From Mucilaginibacter auburnensis (lineage in GTDB: Bacteria > Bacteroidota > Bacteroidia > Sphingobacteriales > Sphingobacteriaceae), in the NCBI RefSeq assembly GCF_002797815.1, contig NZ_PGFJ01000001.1, forward strand, positions 806,001 to 870,000: a DNA stretch of 64,000 bases, written 5' to 3'. Shown piece after piece: positions 1-9,022 of the stretch (positions are counted from its first letter, which is position 1; every line of letters starts with the position of its first letter). A program made the position numbers and the translations under genes. Below the pieces are notes generated by a model that did no database searches, was not told where the DNA came from, and saw only the letters and a list, made by a program, of their open reading frames with translations.

Positions 1-2268
1 CGTAACAACACTACCGACTTTATCAAAAAGAATGCTCCAATGCAAAGCCACAATGTACAGTTGAGTGGTGGTACAGACAGAATAAAATATTATTCTAACC
101 TGGGCTTCTTTTACCAAGACGGTATGTTCCCGCAGATCAATTATACCCGTTATACATATAACATGAACCTGGAAGCTAAGGTTACTAATACAACTACTTT
201 CCAGGTTTCAATTAACGGATCAAGCGAGATAGATCGTGGTCTTGACCCTGGTCATAACCCAACTAACCTTTTACGTTCAACTTACAAATACATCCCTACC
301 GACGTTTACAAATACAGTAATGGTTTATGGGGTGCGTCAAACGGTTTAAGCCCTTATGCTACGCTAATGTCTGGTGGTTATTCAAGAGGTAATTATGATC
401 AACAATTAATGAGCGCAAGCATTGATCAAAAATTGCCAATAAAAGGTTTAAGCATTAAAGGTGTGGTTAGCTACGACCCTAACAACTGGTATCGTAAACA
501 ATACCACAAGCCTTTCTACTACTACGTGGCCAATTACAACACCACCCCTTACACTTATAGCAGAGCTGCCTCAACATCTGAAGGATTGGTTGCATACACC
601 TACTTGCAAGAGTACTATGACAGAGGTAAAAACTTCACGTATCAGGGTTATTTAACTTACCATGACACTTTTGGTAAACACGATATTAACGGTTTGATAG
701 TTGCTGAAGCGAGGAACAGTAAAGCTAACAACTTTAATGCCCGCATTAACAATTATGCTATTGATTTGGATGAGTTGAACTTTGGTAGCTCTAATAAAAA
801 TGATTATAGCATTTCAGGAACTTCAAGTACAACAAGCCAACTTGGCTATGTTTATCGTTTGAGCGATACCTACGATGGAAAATACACGGTAGAAGCTACA
901 GGTCGTTATGATGGTCACTTCGCCTTTGCTCCGGGCAAACGTTATGCCTTTTTCCCTGCATTTTCTGCCGGTTGGGTATTAAGCAACGAGGACTTTATGA
1001 GAAACGTTGGTTGGATCAATTACTTTAAAATCAGAGGTTCTTGGGGTAAAACCGGTAACCTGGTTTCAGGTGGTAATTTCCAATGGCAGGATTCTTACCA
1101 GTTGAATAATAATAACTACGCTTTTGGCGCCGGTACTTTGCTACAAGGCACCTCGCCAAACACGCAGGCTAACCCACTACTAACCTGGGAGGTTGCACAA
1201 AAAACAGATATTGGTTTTGAATCAGTTTTGTTTAAAGGTAAGCTGAATTTAGAAGTGGGCTTATTCAAACAAAGGCGTTCAAACATGCTTGTAAACCCTC
1301 AAACAGTAGTGTCAAAAGAGTATGGTATTGGCTTGTCTCAGGTTAACGGAGGTATAATGGAAGCTAATGGTATTGAGATCACCGCCGGAACTCAGCACAA
1401 GTTTGCTAACGGGTTACAGTTAAGTTTAAGCGGTAACTTTACTTATGCTAATAATAAATTGTTGCAAACTTACGAGAGTGCTGCTACCTTTAATAATCCA
1501 AATCGCCGCAGAACCGGACGTCAGTTAGGTGCTCAATTTGGTTATAAATCATTAGGCTTGTTCCATCTTTCTGATGACAAGAACGGAGACGGTGTGATTA
1601 ATGCTGCAGATGGTTACACAGTAAACCAATTTGATGCGGTTTTACGTCCGGGTAACGTTAAATATGCTGACCTTTCTGGTCCTAACGGCGTACCTGACGG
1701 TAAAATAGATGCAAACGATGAGACTTATCTTGGTTACAACCCAACCCCTTTAATTACTTATGGTTTCACCTTAGGTGCTAACTGGAAAGGTTTTGACGCA
1801 AGCTTCTTCTTCCAGGGCGCTGCAAAAACTTTAATCGGGGTGCAAAACTTCCTTACAGTTCCTTTCAGCAACAATAGCAGTAACACCGGTTATGAGTATT
1901 ATGACAACCGTTGGACCCCATCTAATGATATGAGTGCAAAATACCCAAGAGCATCATCTGCACCTTATAATAATGACATGCAGGGTTCTGATTTTTGGTT
2001 GAAAGACGGCAGTTATTTACGCTTAAGAACTGCAACGTTAGGTTATACTATTCCGCAATCTGTTATCAAGGCTCTTAAAATTAAATCAATTAGATTATAT
2101 GTAACAGGCCAAAATTTGTTCACTATCAGTAAACTTAAATTTATTGATCCTGAGCTGGCTGGCGGATATGCAAACAGCAACGCTACAGGTGCAGGTTCAA
2201 CATCCGGATCTGATACTGCATGGCCTATACAAAGAACCTGGACTTTTGGTTTAAACGCAACTTTTTAA
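1..2268 (+). CDS. susC: SusC-family TonB-dependent outer-membrane receptor, 3' part (5' end outside window)
   Basis: The frame is open from base 1, so the signal peptide, carboxypeptidase-like domain and plug lie to the left; about 755 C-terminal residues are present. They read as a beta-barrel: alternating aromatic strands, a SusC-typical stretch with Asp/Gly-rich calcium-like loops (DKNGDGVINAADG near 1576-1614, and DGKIDANDETYLG before a PTPLITYGF strand), and a terminal aromatic residue (NATF). SusC proteins import oligosaccharides or peptides across the outer membrane, driven by TonB. A SusD partner starts 11 bp downstream. The substrate cannot be told from sequence because no enzyme genes of the locus are visible on this side. 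Confidence 0.95.
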   Translation, partial: RNNTTDFIKKNAPMQSHNVQLSGGTDRIKYYSNLGFFYQDGMFPQINYTRYTYNMNLEAKVTNTTTFQVSINGSSEIDRGLDPGHNPTNLLRSTYKYIPTDVYKYSNGLWGASNGLSPYATLMSGGYSRGNYDQQLMSASIDQKLPIKGLSIKGVVSYDPNNWYRKQYHKPFYYYVANYNTTPYTYSRAASTSEGLVAYTYLQEYYDRGKNFTYQGYLTYHDTFGKHDINGLIVAEARNSKANNFNARINNYAIDLDELNFGSSNKNDYSISGTSSTTSQLGYVYRLSDTYDGKYTVEATGRYDGHFAFAPGKRYAFFPAFSAGWVLSNEDFMRNVGWINYFKIRGSWGKTGNLVSGGNFQWQDSYQLNNNNYAFGAGTLLQGTSPNTQANPLLTWEVAQKTDIGFESVLFKGKLNLEVGLFKQRRSNMLVNPQTVVSKEYGIGLSQVNGGIMEANGIEITAGTQHKFANGLQLSLSGNFTYANNKLLQTYESAATFNNPNRRRTGRQLGAQFGYKSLGLFHLSDDKNGDGVINAADGYTVNQFDAVLRPGNVKYADLSGPNGVPDGKIDANDETYLGYNPTPLITYGFTLGANWKGFDASFFFQGAAKTLIGVQNFLTVPFSNNSSNTGYEYYDNRWTPSNDMSAKYPRASSAPYNNDMQGSDFWLKDGSYLRLRTATLGYTIPQSVIKALKIKSIRLYVTGQNLFTISKLKFIDPELAGGYANSNATGAGSTSGSDTAWPIQRTWTFGLNATF

Positions 2269-2279
2269 TCTAAATAGAA

Positions 2280-4121
2280 ATGAGAAGTACAAAATTTTTA
2301 ATAAAGATGGCTCTGGTAGCCACGTTGACCACAACATTCTCTTGCAAGAAATATCTTAATGAGAATGTAAACAAGTCAGCAATAGATGAAACTACACAGT
2401 GGGCGTCAGAGACTAACGCAGATATATTTCTAAATGGTATTTATGGTCAGCTCACGGCTATGCATAATACGCCCGATTATCTGGATAGCTTTACAGATGA
2501 TAACAATGGTGGTATTTACTGGCGCTCATGGGCCTGGAGGCAAGGTAACGTTGATGCCAGCAATAATGGCGGTTTGCCAATGGGCGAAACACAGGGTGGT
2601 AGTAACGGCTCTTGGGCAGATTGGGACAGAACGTATCAACGCATAAGAAGATGTAACCTTTTTATACAAAAAGTTACTGAAAACAAAGGTAATGTGTTTA
2701 CGCCTACATGGGCAGCAAAACGTATTGATGAAGCGCGCTTTTTAAGAGCTTACTGGTACGGTATGTTATGGCAACATGTTGGTGGCGTGCCTATTATAAC
2801 AAAAGTGTTAACTAATTTGGATGGAAGTGAAATATTCTTCGGTCGTAACACCTTTGAAGAGACACTTAACTTTGTGGTAAGCGAGATGGATGCCATTATA
2901 GCAAATAACAAATTGGCGGTTAAGTATAACAATGGTAACCCTGATGCTGGTAGAGCTACTTTAGGCGCAGCGTTAATGGTTAAAGGTTGGTTGCAATTAT
3001 ATGCAGCAAGTCCATTGTTTAACTCAGCATCTTATGTATTGTCAGATCCGGGCAAATTTGTAAGCTACGGAAACTATGATGTCAACCGTTGGGCAACAGC
3101 TGCTGCTACCTTCAAAAAGTTTATGGATACTTATACTCAATACAGCCTGTATCCAAAAATGAGCGAGTTCTGGTACGTTGCTAATGAGTACAACTCAGAG
3201 GTGATTTGGGACAGACAACAAGTTGCAGGTGGCCAGGAGCTTGGTCAGTTAAGAAACAACGTTGATCAATATGGCGGTCCTGTTTACATCTTGGGTGTTT
3301 ACCACACTTGGGGTAACTATAACCCAACTCAGGAGTTAGTTGATACCTACAGAATGGCTAACGGATTACCTCCGTTTATTTACCCGGGGGGCGTAAAAAC
3401 GGTTAATCCAGCTTCTGGATACGATCCACAAAAACCTTACGTTGGTCGTGAAAAACGTTTCTACGACTTCATCGTGTTCGATGGTGCTACCTACAAACAA
3501 GATTGGATGGCAACTTCAGATGTTATATATACCCGTATAGATAAGGTTAAGCCATCAAAAAATGAAATTGACTTTGGAACAACCGATAATACAAATACAG
3601 GCTATTTCTTCAAAAAGAAATTGAATAACCTTGCTCCGGAAGGTGGTAATCAAAGCGGACAAAACTATGTTTACTATCGTTATGCTGAGGTATTGTTAGG
3701 TTATGCCGAAGCTCAAAATGAGGCTGTAGGCGTACCAGATGCATCGGTTTATGCAGCTGTTAATGCTATCAGAACTCGTCCCGGAACTGACTTACCTGCA
3801 ATTCCTGTTGGTAGCATGACCCAATCCCAGATGCGTGACGAGATAAGAGATCAGCGTCGCATAGAGTTCGCATTTGAAGCTAAACGTTTTTATGACATTA
3901 TCCGTTGGAAAACAGCTGAAACAGTTTTAAATGTTGATCTGCACGCTATGAAGATCACTAACACTGTTCCTGCTGATAACAGCGGCGTTTGGCAATACGA
4001 CGTAGTGCCAATTGTGCCTCAGTTCCATAAATTCACACCAAAAATGTACATGAATCCTGTTCCTCAGGCAGTAATGGATGTGAATCCTAAACTAAAAGGA
4101 CAACAAAACCCCGGTTACTAA
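2280..4121 (+). CDS. susD: SusD/RagB-family surface lipoprotein
   Basis: A 613-residue protein with a lipoprotein signal: hydrophobic segment, then FSC with Cys22 followed by KK. SusD/RagB features include the SADIFLNGIY-like N-terminal helix, RFLRAYWYGMLWQ-type TPR helices, and the C-terminal segment RRIEFAFEAKRFYDIIRWK with a final NPVP motif before the end. It acts as the outer-leaflet lid and ligand-binding partner of the SusC channel just upstream (11-bp gap, one operon). No glycosidase or regulator follows: a strong terminator comes next and the neighbouring genes lie on the other strand, so this is the 3' end of the locus. Confidence 0.96.
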   Translation: MRSTKFLIKMALVATLTTTFSCKKYLNENVNKSAIDETTQWASETNADIFLNGIYGQLTAMHNTPDYLDSFTDDNNGGIYWRSWAWRQGNVDASNNGGLPMGETQGGSNGSWADWDRTYQRIRRCNLFIQKVTENKGNVFTPTWAAKRIDEARFLRAYWYGMLWQHVGGVPIITKVLTNLDGSEIFFGRNTFEETLNFVVSEMDAIIANNKLAVKYNNGNPDAGRATLGAALMVKGWLQLYAASPLFNSASYVLSDPGKFVSYGNYDVNRWATAAATFKKFMDTYTQYSLYPKMSEFWYVANEYNSEVIWDRQQVAGGQELGQLRNNVDQYGGPVYILGVYHTWGNYNPTQELVDTYRMANGLPPFIYPGGVKTVNPASGYDPQKPYVGREKRFYDFIVFDGATYKQDWMATSDVIYTRIDKVKPSKNEIDFGTTDNTNTGYFFKKKLNNLAPEGGNQSGQNYVYYRYAEVLLGYAEAQNEAVGVPDASVYAAVNAIRTRPGTDLPAIPVGSMTQSQMRDEIRDQRRIEFAFEAKRFYDIIRWKTAETVLNVDLHAMKITNTVPADNSGVWQYDVVPIVPQFHKFTPKMYMNPVPQAVMDVNPKLKGQQNPGY

Positions 4122-4144
4122 TAATTTAACTGATCTACTGGGCG

Positions 4145-4175
4145 GGGGCTGCTTTTTTAAGCAGCCCCTTTTTTT
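4145..4175 (+). terminator. Intrinsic terminator after susCD
   Basis: A perfect 8-bp stem (GGGGCTGC / GCAGCCCC) with an 8-nt loop is followed by a run of seven T. It lies 23 bp after the susD stop and ends the susCD transcript. Confidence 0.9.
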
Positions 4176-4192
4176 AAAAAAAATATAAGATC

Positions 4193-4870
4193 TTATTTTT
4201 TCAGTATGTAGAAATGCATAGCCGACCGTTCCGAAAAGCCAAGCGAGTTGTACAGTTGAATCGCGCGTTTATTGTCCGATCTGCAATGTAGAAACGGCGT
4301 TTCTCCTGTTAATATGATACGGTTGATCTGGCTGATAAGTAATTGCCTTGCATAGCCTTTACTGGTAAAATCAGGATGTGTACATACCGCGCTTATTTCT
4401 GCATAACCTGGTACATGCATACGTTGCCCGGCCATCGCTACCAAATTTCCATCGTCAAAAATTCCCTCATAATGGCCAAATTGTATGGTATTGTTGCCGA
4501 AGGGGCCTGGGTTGGTTAATTGGGTTAAGGCCAACATATCAGCACAATTGCTTTCTGATAAGGGCTTTAACGGGTGAAAGTCAAGCGCTGGTATCTTAAT
4601 GTTGTTATGCACCATTTGCACTCCGGGAACAAATGCTATTGTAGTCCACTTAGCGGGGATATCCAGCAATACAGTAGATGCTAAAAGGCATATTCTGCCT
4701 TCGTTAAGTACTGGATATAGTTGGTCGAAGTGATCTATGTCATTGTCACGTAACCCTATAAATGGAGAAACATCCGTGTTAAAATACTTTGCGTTATCAA
4801 AACCGTAAGCCAGCTTGGCATTGTGCGTGTTTAGCGCATACCAAACCGGATTGTTTAACACATCTTCCAT
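4193..4870 (-). CDS. GNAT-family N-acetyltransferase (FR47-like)
   Basis: A 225-residue protein whose C-terminal half carries the GNAT fold: an acetyl-CoA loop of the R/Q-x-x-G-x-A type at KGYARQLL (residues 171-178), preceded by the strand EISAVCTHPDF and followed by the NKRAIQLYNSLGF helix (200-212) typical of motif B. The N-terminal half is a weakly conserved GNAT-like segment, as in the FR47 group. The acceptor is unknown. The gene starts 2 bp after the stop of the DUF2490 gene on the same strand, so the two are probably co-transcribed. Confidence 0.85.
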   Translation of the reverse strand: MEDVLNNPVWYALNTHNAKLAYGFDNAKYFNTDVSPFIGLRDNDIDHFDQLYPVLNEGRICLLASTVLLDIPAKWTTIAFVPGVQMVHNNIKIPALDFHPLKPLSESNCADMLALTQLTNPGPFGNNTIQFGHYEGIFDDGNLVAMAGQRMHVPGYAEISAVCTHPDFTSKGYARQLLISQINRIILTGETPFLHCRSDNKRAIQLYNSLGFSERSAMHFYILKK

Positions 4871-4872
4871 AA

Positions 4873-5595
4873 CTACTTACTGTTGCCAAACCGGGTGTAC
4901 AACGTTACCTGCACTACGTGGTTAATAGTGTAGCTTGTGGGCTGTTTAATGTATTGATTAAGGTATCCGGCTTCGAGGTCAACCATTTTGCTAAAGCGAT
5001 GACCAATACCAACAAATGCCCGATTCTGATCAAGGAAATGCTTGTTTACTTTATCTTTATTTTGCACGTTAACAAACAACTCATTTTGCAATGCAAGATA
5101 TGTGCCTTGCGTAAAAGGCGCTTGTTTTGTATTGAGTGGGATTACACCCCGCGCAAAATATCTCAAACGCTGTGAAAAAACGCTTTGTTGCGTTGTCGTC
5201 TCGCCTAAAAAGCGTTGTTCAAGTCTTAAGCGGTGTGTTATCTGCGCGTTTGACCCGGCTGGTTGAACTATTGTGAACTGCTCAAAAAGGCGGTTTTCCG
5301 GTCTGAATGTTTTGATTTCTCCGTTGCGGCTGTTAGCTCCAATGTAGGCATAACCTAAAGCAATGTTTTTATTGCCAAAGTAATAGTTAATGGATGGGCG
5401 TAACAACACCGTTTTAAGATACCCGACATGGTGCGATGAGCGCAGGTGCCCGTCAAATGCCATGCCCCAGTGCTTATTGAACCTTTGGGTATGAAACCAC
5501 GCCGCCCAACCAGAAAGCTCGTTAGTTTGCGCGCTGGCAGCTCCAATGGCAGTTAAGTTGACAAAAAATATAATGAGCAAAATTTTAAACTTCAT
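4873..5595 (-). CDS. DUF2490 family outer-membrane protein
   Basis: About 240 residues from the ATG at 5595: signal peptide MKFKILLIIFFVNLTAIGAASA, then repeated amphipathic strands ending in aromatic residues (SGWAAWFHTQRF, LRPSINYYFG, HRLRLEQRF, HFLDQNRAFVGIGHRF, VTLYTRFG). This is the DUF2490 pattern, a small predicted outer-membrane barrel of unknown function common in Bacteroidota. A GTG five codons upstream (5610) would also open the frame but puts charged residues before the signal peptide, so I chose the ATG. It sits 61 bp behind the AI-2E-type permease gene and directly before the GNAT gene. Confidence 0.8.
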   Translation of the reverse strand: MKFKILLIIFFVNLTAIGAASAQTNELSGWAAWFHTQRFNKHWGMAFDGHLRSSHHVGYLKTVLLRPSINYYFGNKNIALGYAYIGANSRNGEIKTFRPENRLFEQFTIVQPAGSNAQITHRLRLEQRFLGETTTQQSVFSQRLRYFARGVIPLNTKQAPFTQGTYLALQNELFVNVQNKDKVNKHFLDQNRAFVGIGHRFSKMVDLEAGYLNQYIKQPTSYTINHVVQVTLYTRFGNSK

Positions 5596-5656
5596 AACAG
5601 GGTTTTCCACAAGAAATTGGTAATTGCAATTATACTAAACCCCGAAGCAATTAATA

Positions 5657-6757
5657 CTATTTTTTACCTGTAAAAAGGCCGCGTAGCTTATCAAAAATTC
5701 CTTTTGAATCATCTTCATTATCATTGCATCCTAACAGAAAGCCATAAGGTTTGAGCGATTCAAAGTGATCAAAAAATATTTTCATCATACCAAATATAGG
5801 TACGGCAAGCACCATGCCTGGTATACCCCAAACCGCCTCGCCAATAACAATACCCACTATGGTAAAAAGCGGATTCAGGTTAACGCCCCTGCCAACTACT
5901 AACGGCTCTAATACGTACGATTGTATAAACTGTACCAGCCCGTAAGTTATTAAAATGCCGGCTATCAGTTTAAAATCTCCCCCTTGTACAACACCCATCA
6001 ACACCGTTACTGCGGTGCCTGTTAAATTGCCAACAAAAGGGATGATCTCAAGCGTTCCGCACAAAACGGCGAAAAAGATAGCAGACTTCACACCAACTAT
6101 AGAAAATCCAATGGAATACATTATCCATAGTGTAACTATCATTTGCGCCAAACCTGTAAGATATTTTTGCGATACGTCGCTTGCGCAATGTACCATGTCT
6201 GCAACGTTACCGCGTTGCGTAGCGGGCACCGCTTTTCTTATAAACTGCATCAAATGGTCTCTGAAGTACATTAACAAAAAGATGTAAACTATAGTAAGTA
6301 TCCCGTCAACCATAACCCCTGTTAAAGCAGATGTAATTTCAGTAATCATGCTGCCGGAGCCATCTTTGTTTACCTCCTTGATCATTTCCTGTTGTTGGTT
6401 ACGATCAATACCGGTATAATCTCTGATGTATTGCTGAAGTTTGCGCACCATTTGTGTTATACGCTGCTCAATATTGCCCATGTCATCTATAAGCGATGAC
6501 AATTGCCACGACAGCAAGCCAATAATAATAGCGACACTTAATAGCAGAAGCAGTATACATAGCACGGTTGCCAAACCGCGATTAATACCCCATTTTTCCA
6601 TTCGGCGGCAAAGTGGTATTAATAACATTGCAAAAACTAAAGCGAAAGCCAGCGGCACCAACACCGGTTTTGCAACAAATAGTATAGCTGTAGCGGCTAT
6701 TATGATAAATAACACATGGCTTATGCGGGGTAAATAGCTGGGTGGAGTTTGTGGCAT
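5657..6757 (-). CDS. AI-2E family transporter (UPF0118/PerM-like permease)
   Basis: A 366-residue polytopic protein. It has two N-terminal helices (about 12-58), a helix at about 60-88, a soluble coiled segment rich in Gln/Lys (about 95-135), and a cluster of C-terminal helices containing GTLEIIPFVGNLTGT and the VGIVIGEAVWGIPGMVLAVP end motif, both typical of the AI-2E exporter/PerM family. Family members export varied small molecules or Na+ in exchange for protons; the name does not prove autoinducer transport, and no lux genes are nearby. It is the first gene of a probable minus-strand unit with DUF2490 and GNAT. Confidence 0.88.
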   Translation of the reverse strand: MPQTPPSYLPRISHVLFIIIAATAILFVAKPVLVPLAFALVFAMLLIPLCRRMEKWGINRGLATVLCILLLLLSVAIIIGLLSWQLSSLIDDMGNIEQRITQMVRKLQQYIRDYTGIDRNQQQEMIKEVNKDGSGSMITEITSALTGVMVDGILTIVYIFLLMYFRDHLMQFIRKAVPATQRGNVADMVHCASDVSQKYLTGLAQMIVTLWIMYSIGFSIVGVKSAIFFAVLCGTLEIIPFVGNLTGTAVTVLMGVVQGGDFKLIAGILITYGLVQFIQSYVLEPLVVGRGVNLNPLFTIVGIVIGEAVWGIPGMVLAVPIFGMMKIFFDHFESLKPYGFLLGCNDNEDDSKGIFDKLRGLFTGKK

Positions 6758-6860
6758 TTGCTTTGGATAACGCTACTTATTAAAATGGTAATTGCTTTTG
6801 GTAAACATTATTATAGCAAACATGTTTCAATGTTACTTATTTGCTTAAACTAATAAAGAT

Positions 6861-7349
6861 ATGAGAATTAGAAATTTCATTATACCGGTAGCCTTAGCAG
6901 TTGCTGCATCGGCATGTACATCATCAGAGAAAAAAGATAAGGATGGAGACACAGTGATCAATGGCGATACGCTGGCAACCCCTGTTGCCGGTGAGGCTGC
7001 TTCCATGTGTTTCGTTCGTACCGAGGGAGCTAAGGATCAGGATACTACCAGCGTAGAACTTGTGGTAAAAGATGATAAAGTTACCGGCCAGATGTATTGG
7101 CATCCTTTTGAGAAGGACAGCCGTAAGGGCGATCTAAGCGGAACGTTAAAAGGGGATACCGTTAATGCTGTTTGGACATTTATGCAGGAAGGGATGAAGG
7201 ATACTCTTGCCTTGCAATTTTTAATGAAAGGCAATACCTTGCTACAGAAACCGCTCAAGTTAAATACAAAAACCGGGCGCGAACAAACTGATAATAATGC
7301 AGGTTACACAGTAAGCTACAAGCCAACTGTTGATCTTAAAAAGAAATAA
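6861..7349 (+). CDS. Small hypothetical lipoprotein
   Basis: A 162-residue protein with a clear lipoprotein signal (ALAVAASAC, Cys19) and a Ser/Lys/Asp-rich linker after it. The mature part is a compact beta-rich domain with repeated strands (SVELVVKDDKVTGQMYWHPFEKD, then GTLKGDTVNAVWTFMQEG). I do not recognise a named family. It stands alone on the plus strand between two minus-strand groups and converges on the small gene that follows, 24 bp away. Confidence 0.75.
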   Translation: MRIRNFIIPVALAVAASACTSSEKKDKDGDTVINGDTLATPVAGEAASMCFVRTEGAKDQDTTSVELVVKDDKVTGQMYWHPFEKDSRKGDLSGTLKGDTVNAVWTFMQEGMKDTLALQFLMKGNTLLQKPLKLNTKTGREQTDNNAGYTVSYKPTVDLKKK

Positions 7350-7373
7350 GGCACAGGCAATATTAAGGATAGA

Positions 7374-7547
7374 TTATGGAGTTTCGCTGTCATGTTCATT
7401 ATGCTTGCGGGGCTTCATTTCTGAATCTATTAACTCCTTTTCAAATTTTTTTTCGTCGGTAGCATTTCTGCGTATCATCCAGCCTACCAATATCAGCAAC
7501 AATATTAAAACCGGTAGCAGCCACCAATAGTTAATTGCAGTTTCCAT
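7374..7547 (-). CDS. 57-residue single-span membrane protein
   Basis: An ATG at 7547 opens a 57-codon frame ending at a TAA (7374-7376). The product has a short polar N-terminus, one strongly hydrophobic span (about residues 8-25, WWLLPVLILLLILVGWMI), an RR stop-transfer signal, then a charged Lys/Glu/Asp-rich tail. The layout (membrane anchor, positive-inside, acidic tail) and the free intergenic space support a real gene. Function unknown. A plus-strand frame over the same bases (7330-7530) has no such organisation. Confidence 0.6.
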   Translation of the reverse strand: METAINYWWLLPVLILLLILVGWMIRRNATDEKKFEKELIDSEMKPRKHNEHDSETP

Positions 7548-7633
7548 AATAATATGCGCTGAAAATAGGCAGTTACATTTACTTGAAAATTACTAAAATG
7601 TTAATTTTTAATGTGTTGATCCTGATAATTAAC

Positions 7634-8368
7634 TTACTGACCTAAGTACGTTTTTATTTGCGTTTCGGCCAATGTTACCAGCTCATCAACAGGCTGCCCG
7701 TTAGGTTCAATTGGTTTAAGCACTTCAATGGTAACATTAGTGAACGTGTTGAGTGGGTAAACACCATATCTAACTATTTGCCATGAATTATTAATCACTA
7801 TTGGTACCAACAACGCATTAGGACACTTTTTTAAAATAGTTGCTATTCCGGCTGATTGAAACTTACGCATTGTGCCGTCGGCAGAGCGGGTGCCTTCCGG
7901 AAAAATTACTGTTGACCAGGTATTGTCTTTCATCCGTTGCCCTAACTTCATTAGTTCGGTGATGGACTGGCGCTGGTCTTTACGGTCAATGTTAGCGCCA
8001 CCGCCAACCTTTAAGTTGTAAGATATGGAGGGGATATTTTTTGTGAGCTCAATTTTTGATATAAACTTTGCGTGGTATTTACGCAGGTGCCATATAAGCG
8101 GTGGTATATCTAACAGGCTTTGATGATTGGCTAAAAAAATGATAGAACGACCTTCGGGTAAGTTTTGCTTGTTGATAAACGTAACGGAGTCAAACAAAAA
8201 ATAAATGGTAGATGTAAGGCAAAAATTTAATATATCAACCGAACGTTTGTGGGCGTGGTATCCGCCAAGTTTATAGCACAGCCATTGTATAGGTTGAAAA
8301 ATGCACAATACCAAAAAGAAAAGTACAATGGTTATTGGCGATAAAAAGTATCCTAAAAGTTTTTTCAT
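7634..8368 (-). CDS. plsC: 1-acyl-sn-glycerol-3-phosphate acyltransferase
   Basis: A 244-residue PlsC-family enzyme making phosphatidic acid from lysophosphatidic acid at the inner membrane. Visible motifs are the N-terminal membrane helix (about 8-28), the catalytic NHQSLLD block (His82 and Asp87, the HX4D motif), the glycerol-phosphate-binding FPEGTRS (156-162) and the downstream VPI motif (188-190). It follows the NUDIX gene by 36 bp on the same strand, so metK, the NUDIX gene and plsC may share transcripts. Confidence 0.92.
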   Translation of the reverse strand: MKKLLGYFLSPITIVLFFLVLCIFQPIQWLCYKLGGYHAHKRSVDILNFCLTSTIYFLFDSVTFINKQNLPEGRSIIFLANHQSLLDIPPLIWHLRKYHAKFISKIELTKNIPSISYNLKVGGGANIDRKDQRQSITELMKLGQRMKDNTWSTVIFPEGTRSADGTMRKFQSAGIATILKKCPNALLVPIVINNSWQIVRYGVYPLNTFTNVTIEVLKPIEPNGQPVDELVTLAETQIKTYLGQ

Positions 8369-8404
8369 GCCGTATTATGAAGCGGCTAAATTATAAATAT
8401 TTAA

Positions 8405-8974
8405 TTATTGTAGCGGTAGCGTACCTTCAAGTAACATTAGTTTGGTGCGTAAAACAGCGGCTACAGTCATTGAATCTGTTATTTTAGCATTGCACACCAT
8501 ATTATATACTTCATCAAAAGCAATTTTACGTGTAATCAGTTGCTCCGTATCCTCAGGTTCGGGTTCAAACTGCTCTAAGCCTGTAGCTAAATAAATGATG
8601 GCAAATTCATCGCTTACAGAATTACTGAGGTGCATGCGCTGCAATTCCGTCCAGTTTCGGGCTTTTAATCCGGTTTCTTCCAGCAATTCGCGTTTAGCAG
8701 CATCTATTGGTTCTTCGTTAAGCGGGCCACCTCCTTCGGGCATCTCCCAACTGTATTGGTTCAACACAAAGCGGTACTGGCCCACCAGATACGTGTTCAT
8801 ATCTGCATCTAACGGAAGCACGCCTATGGCCCTGTTTTTAAAATGCACTTTACCGTAAATACCTGGGTTGCCGGATGGATTGATAACCTGATATTCGGTT
8901 ACATTGATCCATTTGTTATCGTAAACGTTTTGCTCCGAAAGGATCTGCCAGGGGTTTTCTTCAGCATTAAACAT
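8405..8974 (-). CDS. NUDIX hydrolase, ADP-ribose pyrophosphatase type
   Basis: A 189-residue protein with a complete Nudix box at residues 81-103: Gly81, Glu87, then R95-E-L-L-E99-E100-T-G, the magnesium-binding helix. The preceding strand WEMPEGG and the QYRFVLNQYSWE segment match ADP-ribose/nucleoside-diphosphate-sugar pyrophosphatases, so hydrolysis of ADP-ribose or a similar NDP-sugar is likely. Its ATG (8974) directly abuts the T-run of the terminator that follows metK, leaving almost no leader of its own. Confidence 0.9.
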   Translation of the reverse strand: MFNAEENPWQILSEQNVYDNKWINVTEYQVINPSGNPGIYGKVHFKNRAIGVLPLDADMNTYLVGQYRFVLNQYSWEMPEGGGPLNEEPIDAAKRELLEETGLKARNWTELQRMHLSNSVSDEFAIIYLATGLEQFEPEPEDTEQLITRKIAFDEVYNMVCNAKITDSMTVAAVLRTKLMLLEGTLPLQ

Positions 8975-8999
8975 AAAAAAGGGCGGTATTTAACCGCCC
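8975..8999 (-). terminator. Terminator between metK and the NUDIX gene
   Basis: On the minus strand the GGGCGGT / ACCGCCC 7-bp stem with a 5-nt loop is followed by six T, which immediately precede the NUDIX start codon. It ends most metK transcripts; NUDIX expression would need read-through or a promoter inside the end of metK. Confidence 0.8.
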
Positions 9000-9022
9000 T
9001 AAATTAAAAATAATATCAATTG

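Noticed and set aside
5596..5610. GTG start for the DUF2490 protein
   Set aside because: It would add MENPV before a normal signal peptide; the ATG at 5595 gives the typical layout.
7330..7530. 66-codon plus-strand frame overlapping the small membrane protein gene
   Set aside because: It has no organised features and overlaps the end of the lipoprotein gene; the minus-strand frame has a clear membrane-protein layout.
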